This document shows, piece by piece, positions 36,615 to 43,057 of a DNA stretch of 64,000 nt. The notes under the pieces were generated by a model, which made no database searches, was not told the DNA's origin, and saw only the letters and a list, made by a program, of their open reading frames with translations. This DNA comes from Parvibaculum sp. (lineage in GTDB: Bacteria; Pseudomonadota; Alphaproteobacteria; Parvibaculales; Parvibaculaceae): the NCBI GenBank assembly GCA_002694985.1, contig NZNS01000010.1:705392-769391 (forward strand), written 5' to 3'. Within the stretch, counting starts at the first letter, position 1, and each line of letters starts with the position of its first letter. The position numbers and the translations under genes were made by a program.

Positions 36615-37940
36615 CTACTCGTCGCTGACAGATGCCAGAGAAGTGAGTTCTCCCATCGCCGCGATCACGCCATAGGCCGAGCGCAGCTTGGCAAAGCGTG
36701 CATCGAGTTCGGCGCGGCTTGCTGCCCGTTCTTCGTTCAGCACAAAGAAGAGATCGAGGAGATCGCGTTGTCCGCCGATAAACTGCGCATCATAAACGCG
36801 AACAAGTTCGCTTGCGGCGGCTTCGCGGCGAAGCAGAACCTGGTGCGTATCCCGCACGGAACGGTAATTCTCCAACGCTTCGAGAACACCGAGACGCACC
36901 TCGCGCGCAACGTCGTGAATGCGAATGGCGGCCGCCTGTTCGCGATAGTCCGCCGCGCTGACATCGTAGATGTTGCGGCCGCCGGTCGCGAAATTATAGG
37001 TGAGCCGCAGGCCGATATAGTAGTCATCGTCAGGTCCCGAGATACCTTCGATGTTACGTCCGTTGCGTGCTCTCACTTCGGCATCCAGCTTGGGGAAGAG
37101 CGCGGAGCGGGCAACATCGCGCTTGCCATCGGCGGCCTGCGCGCGGGCACGCGCGGCGGCAAGAGCCGGGTGATGACGTTCCGCGCCGGCAACGGCCTCA
37201 TCCGTCTTCATGTCGAGCAGGCCTGTGGGTTCGAGCGGCGGCGCAAGTGCTTCTGGCGCATCGCCGATCAGTTCGCGATACCGTGTTTCCGCCAGAACAA
37301 GTTCCCGCTCCGCATTGAGAACGAGGTAACGCGCTTCCTCCGTCTGGCTGCTGCCGACGACAGTGAGCGAACGCAGACCGGGATCCATTTTCGCCCGGCG
37401 CTCGATCCGCCCTGCGATCTCCTTTGCGCGTTCCTCGTGTGTGCGCAGGAGGGCGAGCCGCTCGCGGGCTTCGAGAACGGCGAGATAGGCATAGGCTGCA
37501 TCAAGGGCGACATCATTGAGCTTCGCCTGGGCTGTGAGTTTCTCCGCTTCCGCATCCGCTTGCGCTGCCGAGACGCGCGCAGGTGTGCCTAGCCCGTCGA
37601 AGATCGGCTGCGTCACGGTCAGCGAATATTCTTCCGCCGTCATCGTGCGTTCGAATGTCGGACGGTCCGTCTTCTCGCGCCGGACGGAGCCATCCAGCGA
37701 AACTGTCGGAAAATATCCCGACCGCGCAGCGCCGATTTCGCGCGTTGCCGCTTCCGCTTCAAGCCGGGCCGCCTTGGCGCCGGGATGGTCCTTGAGCGCC
37801 CGGGACATGGCTTCTTCAATCGTCAGCGCCCCGGCGCCGGATACCGTTCCGATTATTGCGCAGAACGCGACCGCAGCTCCGAGCCTGAAGCGGGTTGTTG
37901 CGCGCTGCTCCTGGCGGCGCGCGTCGTCTTTCGTGTTCAT
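36615..37940 (-). CDS. TolC-family outer membrane channel of the adhesin export system
   Basis: A 441-residue TolC-family protein. A signal peptide is expected around residues 20-38 (LGAAVAFCAIIGTVSGAGA), after which the usual start LTIEEAMSRALKDHPGAKAA is seen. Two outer-membrane factor repeats follow, with NPG/DPG-type periplasmic turns and paired strands (YFPTVSLDGSV and ...LRLTYNFATGG). It would form the trimeric exit channel for the adhesin. The ATG at 37940 is preferred to a TTG at 37985, because a signal peptide reads better from it and the extra 15 residues add nothing. It is the first gene of the leftward operon, 97 bases before the adhesin start. Confidence 0.9.
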   Translation of the reverse strand: MNTKDDARRQEQRATTRFRLGAAVAFCAIIGTVSGAGALTIEEAMSRALKDHPGAKAARLEAEAATREIGAARSGYFPTVSLDGSVRREKTDRPTFERTMTAEEYSLTVTQPIFDGLGTPARVSAAQADAEAEKLTAQAKLNDVALDAAYAYLAVLEARERLALLRTHEERAKEIAGRIERRAKMDPGLRSLTVVGSSQTEEARYLVLNAERELVLAETRYRELIGDAPEALAPPLEPTGLLDMKTDEAVAGAERHHPALAAARARAQAADGKRDVARSALFPKLDAEVRARNGRNIEGISGPDDDYYIGLRLTYNFATGGRNIYDVSAADYREQAAAIRIHDVAREVRLGVLEALENYRSVRDTHQVLLRREAAASELVRVYDAQFIGGQRDLLDLFFVLNEERAASRAELDARFAKLRSAYGVIAAMGELTSLASVSDE

Positions 37941-37992
37941 TTTGGGATACCCTTCAGCCGCCCTGTGTACCGGAAGTGCATCCAAATGAGAA

Positions 37993-38023
37993 TTCGATCA
38001 AAAAACAATCAAATTTGATCGAA
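37993..38023. promoter_or_regulatory. Long perfect dyad between tolC-like and LysR genes
   Basis: TTCGATCAAA and TTTGATCGAA form a perfect 10-bp inverted repeat with an 11-nt spacer. Inside it is a second perfect palindrome, ATCAAATTTGAT (38008-38019). It lies 53-83 bases before the TolC-family ATG in an unusually AT-rich stretch, divergent from a LysR gene. LysR-type regulators bind T-N11-A dyads in such positions, so this is a candidate operator for the export operon. The function is inferred. Confidence 0.5.
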
Positions 38024-38242
38024 ATCATTAATAAAGCGGCATGAATTCACAAGACTTATAAGAACTCTTGAGCAGACGTCTGTTTATTTTCTTTATGAAT
38101 ACTTGTTATTCACGATATGAATGATCGTATATGGTGGGGCCAGTCGCGGGCGATCTGGAAACAACATGCAAGATACAGTTTTTGAACTCGTGATTTTATG
38201 TAAGGTGTGCGCCTTACCGCTCCGAAGAAGAGGCCGAATAGC

Positions 38243-39175
38243 GTGAACATCCGCGAACTGGATCTGAACCTGTTGCTCGTCTTCAATGCGATCTACACGG
38301 AAAGAAGCATCAGCAAGGCGGCAAAGAAGCTTGGCATGTCGCAGCCGGCGGTCAGCAATGCGCTTCGACGTCTCCGCCACTTCACAGGCGACACTCTATT
38401 TTACAAAGCCGGTACTGGCGTCGCGCCGACACGCGCTGCCATGACCCTCGCCATCCCGGTCAGCCACGCGCTCGATACCGTCGAACGAGGTCTTTCATCG
38501 GTGCGCAGCTTTGACCCTGCCACCTCGACACGCACCTTCCGAATTGGAGTCAACGACCTCATCCACGACACGTTGGTACCCGCCCTTGTCGGTCTTGCGA
38601 GGCGGGAAGCGCCCAACCTCACACTCGAATTTATTCTTCAGACGGGCGATATGGCGCAAGACTCGCTCCGGAATGGCTTTCTCGACCTGATTTTGATGCC
38701 GGGCTTCGCCATCGGAGATGATGTTGCTTCTGCAAAGGTCTGGGAAGAGCCTTTTACAATTATCGTTTCGCGGCAGCACCCCCTCGCCAAGCGGAACCGG
38801 CTGACCATTGAAGATATCCAGTCGATGTCGTTCGCCTTCACGACACACCTTCCGCGTTTGCGGCATTATGTGGATGATATCTTCAGATCCCATGGGCTTG
38901 AGCGCGCGGTTTCGTGTGCTGTCGCAGACACGCGCAGCCTCTACCCCCTTGTCGCCGTTTCCGACCTTGCTGCATGCGTTGGCCGTCACTTCGCCGATCA
39001 GTTCAATACCAATGACAGCTTGGTCATGTTTGACGCGCCCTTCGATCTTCCGACCATCAGCGCCCACCTCGTCTGGTCGCTCGACGCGGAAGACGACGAG
39101 GGACACCGCTGGGTCCGCGAACGTGTTGTGGAAATTTTGGCGAGTGCCTTCCGGCTGACTCGCCCGGCCGCTTGA
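38243..39175 (+). CDS. LysR-family transcriptional regulator (NodD-like)
   Basis: A 310-residue LysR regulator. The winged helix-turn-helix (about residues 5-60) reads IRELDLNLLLVFNAIYTERS, then ISKAAKKLGMSQPAVSNALRRLR. The effector-binding domain spans about 90-300. The NodD-like subgroup is suggested by the start NIRELDLNLLL. I use the GTG at 38243 because that family normally begins there and GAAGAAGAGG precedes it; an upstream GTG at 38207 would add 12 residues. It is divergent from the adhesin export operon, so it may control that operon and itself; the inducer is unknown. Confidence 0.85.
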   Translation: MNIRELDLNLLLVFNAIYTERSISKAAKKLGMSQPAVSNALRRLRHFTGDTLFYKAGTGVAPTRAAMTLAIPVSHALDTVERGLSSVRSFDPATSTRTFRIGVNDLIHDTLVPALVGLARREAPNLTLEFILQTGDMAQDSLRNGFLDLILMPGFAIGDDVASAKVWEEPFTIIVSRQHPLAKRNRLTIEDIQSMSFAFTTHLPRLRHYVDDIFRSHGLERAVSCAVADTRSLYPLVAVSDLAACVGRHFADQFNTNDSLVMFDAPFDLPTISAHLVWSLDAEDDEGHRWVRERVVEILASAFRLTRPAA

Positions 39176-39517
39176 GAGACCGGCGGGGAAAAGTTTCCGG
39201 GTGTCCGCAGCCCAGGACATACGGCCGGGAAATACCCACCCCGACGCCCCTCTACTACAATCGAAATATCCGGTTTTTATCCCCAACCCGGAACTCGATG
39301 ACGGTCTTGTGACGTTTCGATGACAGTCGGGCCGGGTTATCCCCGGAAGGCGTCTTCAATGAAGCGGGGGAATGGTGCCCAGGGGCGGGCTGAGGTAATT
39401 TAGCGAAAACAACACCTTGAGCGAGTATGATAACTGCTCGACAAGCATTGTTTTATTAGGCTTTTTTGGACGTTGTTATCACTGGTATATGCTGCCTCCT
39501 CACGATGGAAGCGCCTC
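39176..39517. other. Intergenic stretch left of the integrase remnant
   Basis: I see no gene here. The first 200 bases are GC-rich and featureless. From about 39400 the base composition becomes AT-rich and holds an imperfect dyad (AACAA ... CTTGAGCGAG ... CTGCTCGACAAG ... TTGTT, 39408-39452). The composition change suggests that this is the edge of inserted DNA. Confidence 0.5.
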
Positions 39518-39835
39518 ATGACCGATAATACATTTGCCCGAACCATTCCTATCGCCCGCTTCGACGGGAGGCAGATCCTTCCATGGCGCCGCGAATGCGG
39601 CCTTGGCACGATCACCTTTCATCAGGCCACGCGCAAGACCGGCGCCACCCGTATCCTCGATGCCGGCGGCTCGCTTGCCGATGCCCAGCTCTCGCTCGGC
39701 CACAAGGATATCCGCACCACCATGCGCTACCTGAATGTCGGAAGCGGCACGGCACGGGCGGCTAAGAACGCCGCCGCAGATTGGTACGAAGAACAACGCG
39801 CAGCCGCATCACAACCGCGAAAGGAAAAGGCATGA
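39518..39835 (+). pseudogene. Truncated tyrosine recombinase (integrase) C-terminal fragment
   Basis: A 105-residue product that matches only the last third of a phage integrase. The segment ATRKTGATRILDAGGSLADAQ, then LGHKDIRTTMRYLNV, contains the late catalytic Arg, the LGH histidine and the nucleophile tyrosine. The N-terminal DNA-binding domain and the first catalytic arginine are absent, and the usual HxLRHT box is altered (HQATRKT). It cannot be an active recombinase. It overlaps the next gene by ATGA. It probably remains from an older element at this tRNA site, or marks damage to the present prophage's integration gene. Confidence 0.75.
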
Positions 39836-40266
39836 GCGACCTCGGCGATACGCGCATCAGAGTGCTGCGCAATGATGATCATTATGAGCGTGTGGAAGGC
39901 TCGCCGGGCTATTGGATCGAGAAATTGAGCGGCAGGCGATTTCACTACACTGCTTTCGTTGTCAGACCAGAGCATTTCTCATTTCCCTGCCCGGATTGCC
40001 TTGCGCCGTGCGACGTGCAGCGCGGCGATCACCGATTGAGCGGCAGCCGGGAACTGTTTCAAGAGACCTGGTTTCGCTGTGATGGATGCGGAAACGAAGC
40101 CCCGCTCGGCGCTTTTCGCGGCAGTGCCTATGTCCGGGTGGAAGGGGAGGAATGCGCGACATCCCTTCCGTCGCGCAGCGTGACACAACTGCGTCACAGC
40201 GAGCCACATCCGGAGCCGGCAAAAGCTCGGGCCCCCGGTAAAAGATCTTCCAAATCAGTAGGTTAA
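39832..40266 (+). CDS. Zinc-ribbon-like protein of unknown function
   Basis: A 144-residue protein with two CxxC pairs, CPDC (with a further C in APC) and CDGC, about 30 residues apart, fitting a zinc ribbon. The C-terminus is basic and disordered (EPAKARAPGKRSSKSVG). The start overlaps the stop of the integrase fragment (ATGA), so the two were once one transcription unit. It ends two bases before the tRNA-Pro fragment. I recognise no named family. Association with integrase and attachment site suggests a mobile-element accessory gene. Confidence 0.65.
   Translation: MSDLGDTRIRVLRNDDHYERVEGSPGYWIEKLSGRRFHYTAFVVRPEHFSFPCPDCLAPCDVQRGDHRLSGSRELFQETWFRCDGCGNEAPLGAFRGSAYVRVEGEECATSLPSRSVTQLRHSEPHPEPAKARAPGKRSSKSVG
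40185..40200 (+). repeat. 16-nt direct repeat flanking the attachment site, left copy
   Basis: CACAACTGCGTCACAG at 40185-40200 is repeated exactly at 40424-40439, on the other side of the tRNA-Pro fragment. The left copy sits inside GTGAC-N8-GTCAC. Possible roles are integrase arm-type sites or regulator operators. Confidence 0.6.
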
Positions 40267-40267
40267 A

Positions 40268-40312
40268 TGGTCGGGGCGGAGAGATTCGAACTCCCGACCC
40301 TCTGGTCCCAAA
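40268..40312 (-). other. Attachment site: 3' fragment of tRNA-Pro (TGG)
   Basis: The minus strand reads from the anticodon loop of a proline tRNA (TTTGGGACCAGAG) through a T-arm (GGGAG-TTCGAAT-CTCTC) and acceptor strand CGCCCCG to A73 and CCA. No matching 5' half lies in the next 60 bases, so it is a 45-nt partial copy and not a working tRNA. This is what remains at the 3' side when an element integrates into a tRNA gene. The intact tRNA-Pro is predicted at the prophage's right end, outside the window. Confidence 0.85.
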
Positions 40313-40423
40313 GCGGAGGGCGCCGCCCCCCTCGCCCTTGTGAACCGCAGGTTTCCTCGCCTTTTCGGCAAGCCCCAAAACGCGAAAACGGGAACAGACG
40401 GTGAAAGACGGAAGCTATCGAGT

Positions 40424-40443
40424 CACAACTGCGTCACAGTGAC
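40424..40443 (+). promoter_or_regulatory. Right repeat copy with GTCAC-A-GTGAC palindrome
   Basis: The right copy of the 16-nt repeat runs straight into GTCACAGTGAC (40433-40443), an 11-bp palindrome that overlaps the likely -35 (GTGACG, 40439-40444) of the promoter before the 40476 gene. The -10 is TATGAT at 40461-40466. A protein bound here would block that promoter. Confidence 0.45.
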
Positions 40444-40475
40444 GGCGACGATGTTCGCGCTATGATCTCCCGGCC

Positions 40476-40766
40476 ATGCCGCACGTCTTTCCCAACCTCG
40501 CCCCGATTCTCACCATCGGCCAGCTCGCCGCCGAGGCGCCGGGCTGGGTCCGGCTTTACTGCGACACGCCCGGATGCGGCCGCCACAGGGCCGTGCGGCT
40601 CGCGCCGCTCGTGGCGCGCTGGGGGCCGGATGCACCCCGCGAATGGATGCTGACGCGCTTCCGCTGCTCGAATTGCGGCCGCACGAATACCTCGATCCGC
40701 ATGCCCTCGCATAATGGCAGCCACAGCGCCGAGCCGTTCCCAAAAGAAACTTCCGAGCCCTCTTGA
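40476..40766 (+). CDS. Small zinc-ribbon-like phage accessory protein
   Basis: A 96-residue protein. After an N-terminal helix (ILTIGQLAAEAPGWVRLYC) come two cysteine pairs, CDTPGC and CSNC, near residues 29 and 64, consistent with a zinc ribbon. A predicted -10 (TATGAT) lies ten bases before the ATG, so the message may have almost no leader. Its stop codon overlaps the -35 element of the next promoter. It lies in the rightward accessory cluster between the attachment site and the late genes. No named family is recognised. Confidence 0.65.
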   Translation: MPHVFPNLAPILTIGQLAAEAPGWVRLYCDTPGCGRHRAVRLAPLVARWGPDAPREWMLTRFRCSNCGRTNTSIRMPSHNGSHSAEPFPKETSEPS

Positions 40767-40791
40767 ATGTGCGGATTATCCGCACTATATT
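40763..40791 (+). promoter_or_regulatory. Promoter with palindromic operator filling the spacer
   Basis: A -35 TTGAAT (40763-40768) and a -10 TATATT (40786-40791) are separated by exactly 17 bp. The whole spacer is a perfect palindrome, GTGCGGA-TTA-TCCGCAC (40769-40785). A dimer bound there would shut the promoter. It drives the acidic protein and helix-turn-helix pair. An in-frame ATG at 40798 lies at the predicted transcription start. Confidence 0.75.
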
Positions 40792-40842
40792 ATTTTTATG
40801 AGGCCGACGCAGGGTTGGCCGAAAAGCCGAAAGGGCTCCGAA

Positions 40843-41178
40843 ATGAACACCACCTTCACCATCGCCGATTTCCGCAATGAGGACGTGCTGTCCGGCCTCT
40901 CCGCTCGGGAAGCCGCGGCTGAACTTCTCGGCCATGACGGCGCCGAGTGGGAAATCCGCGACAATGGGGAAACCGGATTTGATCTTTGGCACCGCAAGCC
41001 GAACGCGGGAAAGCCTTGGACCCCGACCGTCATCTACTCGATCGAGGATGATCGCGAGGCCGCCGAAAACGAGATTTTCGAAAAAGTGATCGCTTCCGGC
41101 TACTGGGACCGCGACGATATGTTCAGCGGCACGGATGATCAATACCGGCAGATGCTGGCCGATCGGGAAAACGAATGA
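40843..41178 (+). CDS. Small acidic protein, candidate anti-CRISPR-type inhibitor
   Basis: A 111-residue, strongly acidic protein (26 Asp+Glu against 11 Arg+Lys) with a mixed alpha/beta look: MNTTFTIADFRNEDVLSGLS, a helix EAAAELLG, strands EWEIRD and FDLWHRK, and an acidic helical C-terminus. No known catalytic motif is visible. It is followed by an overlapping helix-turn-helix gene (ATGA) and preceded by a promoter with a palindromic spacer. That arrangement is typical of anti-CRISPR operons, where the second gene represses the pair. AAGGG lies eight bases before this ATG; a leaderless start at 40798 would add 15 residues. The function is inferred from context only. Confidence 0.7.
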   Translation: MNTTFTIADFRNEDVLSGLSAREAAAELLGHDGAEWEIRDNGETGFDLWHRKPNAGKPWTPTVIYSIEDDREAAENEIFEKVIASGYWDRDDMFSGTDDQYRQMLADRENE

Positions 41179-41636
41179 CCCCCTTTTCCGCCCTTCAATC
41201 CCTCTGCGGCCTCTCCAATCGGGAGGCCGCTTCCTATCTCGACGTGCCGGAAACCAGCGTCGAGAAATGGCGGAAGCCACTCGGTTCGAAGAGTGCGCGG
41301 AATGCCCCACCCGGCGTCCTCCGCCAGCTTGCCGATCTCTGGGGCGTGATTGACGCCGAGGCGGGAGACACGGCGGACGAGATGTTTGCGAGCGGAATCA
41401 TCGCCGTGGCGGATGCGGATATCGAAATCGGCTTTCCCGCCGACGATATCGAGGCAGACCAGCTCGGCTTTCCCTGCGTCGGTGCGTGGCGGCAATACCT
41501 TGCTCGCATCATCGACGAGCTCATGCAATGCCGTGAATTCGATCCCGCCCGCATTCGCCTCGTCCCGCGCGGATCGACGCTCGCAAGTGCAGGAGCAATA
41601 GCCGGACGGGAAAAAAAGAAGCTCTCCGGCCAATAA
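41175..41636 (+). CDS. Helix-turn-helix protein, probable autorepressor (Aca-like role)
   Basis: A 153-residue protein. Residues about 5-55 form a helix-turn-helix (LCGLSNREAASYLDVPETSV, then EKWRKPLGSKSARNAPPG), in which the recognition helix would be ETSVEKWRK. The rest (about 60-153) is of unknown fold and ends in a lysine-rich tail. Its start overlaps the acidic protein's stop by four bases, so the pair is translationally coupled. The nearest candidate binding site is the palindrome in the promoter of this same operon. By architecture it resembles anti-CRISPR-associated (Aca) regulators; I cannot assign an Aca family. Confidence 0.7.
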   Translation: MTPFSALQSLCGLSNREAASYLDVPETSVEKWRKPLGSKSARNAPPGVLRQLADLWGVIDAEAGDTADEMFASGIIAVADADIEIGFPADDIEADQLGFPCVGAWRQYLARIIDELMQCREFDPARIRLVPRGSTLASAGAIAGREKKKLSGQ

Positions 41637-41661
41637 AAAAAGCCCCTCCCGAAGGAGGGGC
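41632..41661 (-). terminator. Rho-independent terminator for the leftward phage transcript
   Basis: GCCCCTCC-CGAA-GGAGGGGC (41642-41661) forms an 8-bp stem. On the minus strand it is followed by a run of seven T. It therefore ends leftward transcription coming from the late genes. On the plus strand no T-run follows, so it is not a proper terminator for the helix-turn-helix gene. Confidence 0.9.
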
Positions 41662-41714
41662 CGAGGCGGACGCATGCTCGCGTCAGGGAGGAACGGCAGA
41701 CGGTAAGGGAGGCC

Positions 41715-41746
41715 GCCCCTCGCGGCCCTATAGGGCCGCGAGGGGC
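41715..41746. repeat. Perfect 32-bp palindrome
   Basis: Sixteen bases (GCCCCTCGCGGCCCTA) are followed at once by their exact reverse complement. It lies six bases beyond the stop of the small coiled-coil gene and about 50 bases before the leftward terminator. As RNA it would make a very stable hairpin; as DNA it could be a cruciform or protein site. Confidence 0.85.
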
Positions 41747-41752
41747 TTGAGG

Positions 41753-41965
41753 TCAGCCCTGCAGGTTGAGCCCTATGGCCGCGCCGTGAAGCGCCCGTGC
41801 CAGGTCGATTTCCCGCTCGAGCCCGGCGATGGAGCCGACCGCACCATATCGATTGCCAGCCTCGATAGCGGCCGCCGCTTTGTCCGCCTTAGCGGCGGCC
41901 GCTTTGAGCGTATCCCGAAGGGCAACGATGTTGGCGGTGATCGCCGGGTTGATTTCCTTGATCAT
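41753..41965 (-). CDS. Small coiled-coil protein
   Basis: A 70-residue alanine-rich protein, mostly helical (ALRDTLKAAAAKADKAAAAI, then EREIDLARALHGAAIG). The pattern suggests a short helical hairpin. AGGAAAGGA lies nine bases before the ATG, a good ribosome site. It is the last leftward gene of the phage before the palindrome and terminator. No family is recognised, and it could be a structural, antirepressor or lysis-timing accessory protein. Confidence 0.65.
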   Translation of the reverse strand: MIKEINPAITANIVALRDTLKAAAAKADKAAAAIEAGNRYGAVGSIAGLEREIDLARALHGAAIGLNLQG

Positions 41966-42072
41966 GCTTTTCTGTCCTTTCCTGATGACACTGGACAGAT
42001 GGAGCAGGTGCGCACCGGTTCAAGCGAATATCGCTCTGTGTAGAGATTATCTCTGCGAGCGCCTCGCAGCGT

Positions 42073-42927
42073 CTAGATCAGATTGCCCTGCCCCACCTGA
42101 GACCCTGCCGGACAAGGGCAGTCCGCAATAATCAACTCGGCGGCCTGCTTGGCGCCAGCGCCCGTGATCGTGTAGGTGAGATGCACCTCCTCGAAGTCGA
42201 AACCCTCGAAACACTCCCGCACGCCGGGCGTATCGTTCAGGCTCAGCAGGAAGTGCCCCTTCAGATTTCGGAGCCGGTTTGCCAGCCGCCCGAAATCGTC
42301 GCGGCAGAATGCGCCCTTGCCGTAATCTCCTTCCGAGCCCCAATAGGGTGGATCGAGATAGAAGAGCGCACCCGGCCGGTCGTAGCGGTCGAGAAAGGCC
42401 TCGAAGTCCAGACACTCGATCGTCACGCCGGAAAGACGTTCGTGGATGTCCTGCAGCTCGGAGGCGAGGCGAACGATGTTGAACCCCGAAGGGCTTGAGC
42501 TGTCGACCCCGAAGTTCCTCCCCGCCACCTTCCCGCCAAAGGCGAGCTTCTGCAGATAGTAGAAGCGGGCGCTGCGTTCGAGATCCGTGAGCGTGTCGGG
42601 GTCGACGTCCATCAGACGCTGGAACTCGGCACGGGAACCGAGCTTCCACTTCATTTCGTCCAGGAAGGCCTGATGGTGGCGCTGCAGGACACGAAAAAAG
42701 GTGGCCACGTCCCGCGAGCGGTCATTGATGACCTCGGCCTTGGGCGCGAAGCGGCGACGGAAAAAGACCCCGCCCATGCCGACAAAGACCTCCGCATAGA
42801 CGGCATGAGGGAGCGATTCGATCCGTTCGATGATCCGGCGGGCCAGCATCCGCTTGCCGCCGATATAAGGCGCAGCGCCCTTTCCGGGCGCTACGCGTCG
42901 ATAATTTGACTCCATATTCTGGGACAC
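42073..42927 (-). CDS. DNA adenine N6-methyltransferase (Dam/D12 class), phage-encoded
   Basis: A 284-residue class-alpha adenine methyltransferase. The AdoMet motif is EVFVGMGGVFFRR near residue 45, after PYIGGKR. The catalytic motif is DPPYW near residue 192 (ALFYLDPPYWGSEGDYG). The target-recognition region lies between (about 75-160). No restriction enzyme gene is adjacent, so it is an orphan methylase, probably shielding phage DNA from host restriction or acting in regulation. The start may be the GTG at 42927 or the ATG at 42915; neither has a strong ribosome site. It lies downstream of the lysis cassette in the same direction. Confidence 0.88.
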   Translation of the reverse strand: MSQNMESNYRRVAPGKGAAPYIGGKRMLARRIIERIESLPHAVYAEVFVGMGGVFFRRRFAPKAEVINDRSRDVATFFRVLQRHHQAFLDEMKWKLGSRAEFQRLMDVDPDTLTDLERSARFYYLQKLAFGGKVAGRNFGVDSSSPSGFNIVRLASELQDIHERLSGVTIECLDFEAFLDRYDRPGALFYLDPPYWGSEGDYGKGAFCRDDFGRLANRLRNLKGHFLLSLNDTPGVRECFEGFDFEEVHLTYTITGAGAKQAAELIIADCPCPAGSQVGQGNLI

Positions 42928-43057
42928 TCACATTTCACCCGCCCTGATCAGGGTGGCGGGCTGGCCTCGGATAGGCCATTCGGGGACGGGCGAGTGGCTG
43001 CTCGCGGCTCGGGGCGTTCGCGCGCCTCCTGCTCCCGCCGATTATGTGGCGGGGTCT

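Noticed and set aside
39408..39452. A second attachment site in the AT-rich dyad left of the integrase remnant
   Set aside because: The dyad is imperfect and no matching copy was seen elsewhere in the window.
40268..40345. A complete tRNA-Pro gene
   Set aside because: No 5' acceptor strand (CGGGGCG expected) or D-arm is found in the bases that should precede the anticodon loop, so only the 3' fragment is supported.
41642..41661. A terminator for the rightward helix-turn-helix gene
   Set aside because: The T-run follows the hairpin only on the minus strand; on the plus strand the A-run comes before the stem.
41829..42131. A 100-residue plus-strand frame with a possible membrane helix
   Set aside because: It overlaps the start and ribosome site of the leftward coiled-coil gene and the end of the methylase gene, and has no ribosome site of its own.
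43033..43055. A terminator after the Rz1 gene
   Set aside because: CCCGCC/GGCGGG can pair, but in the leftward direction no T-run follows, so the support is too weak.
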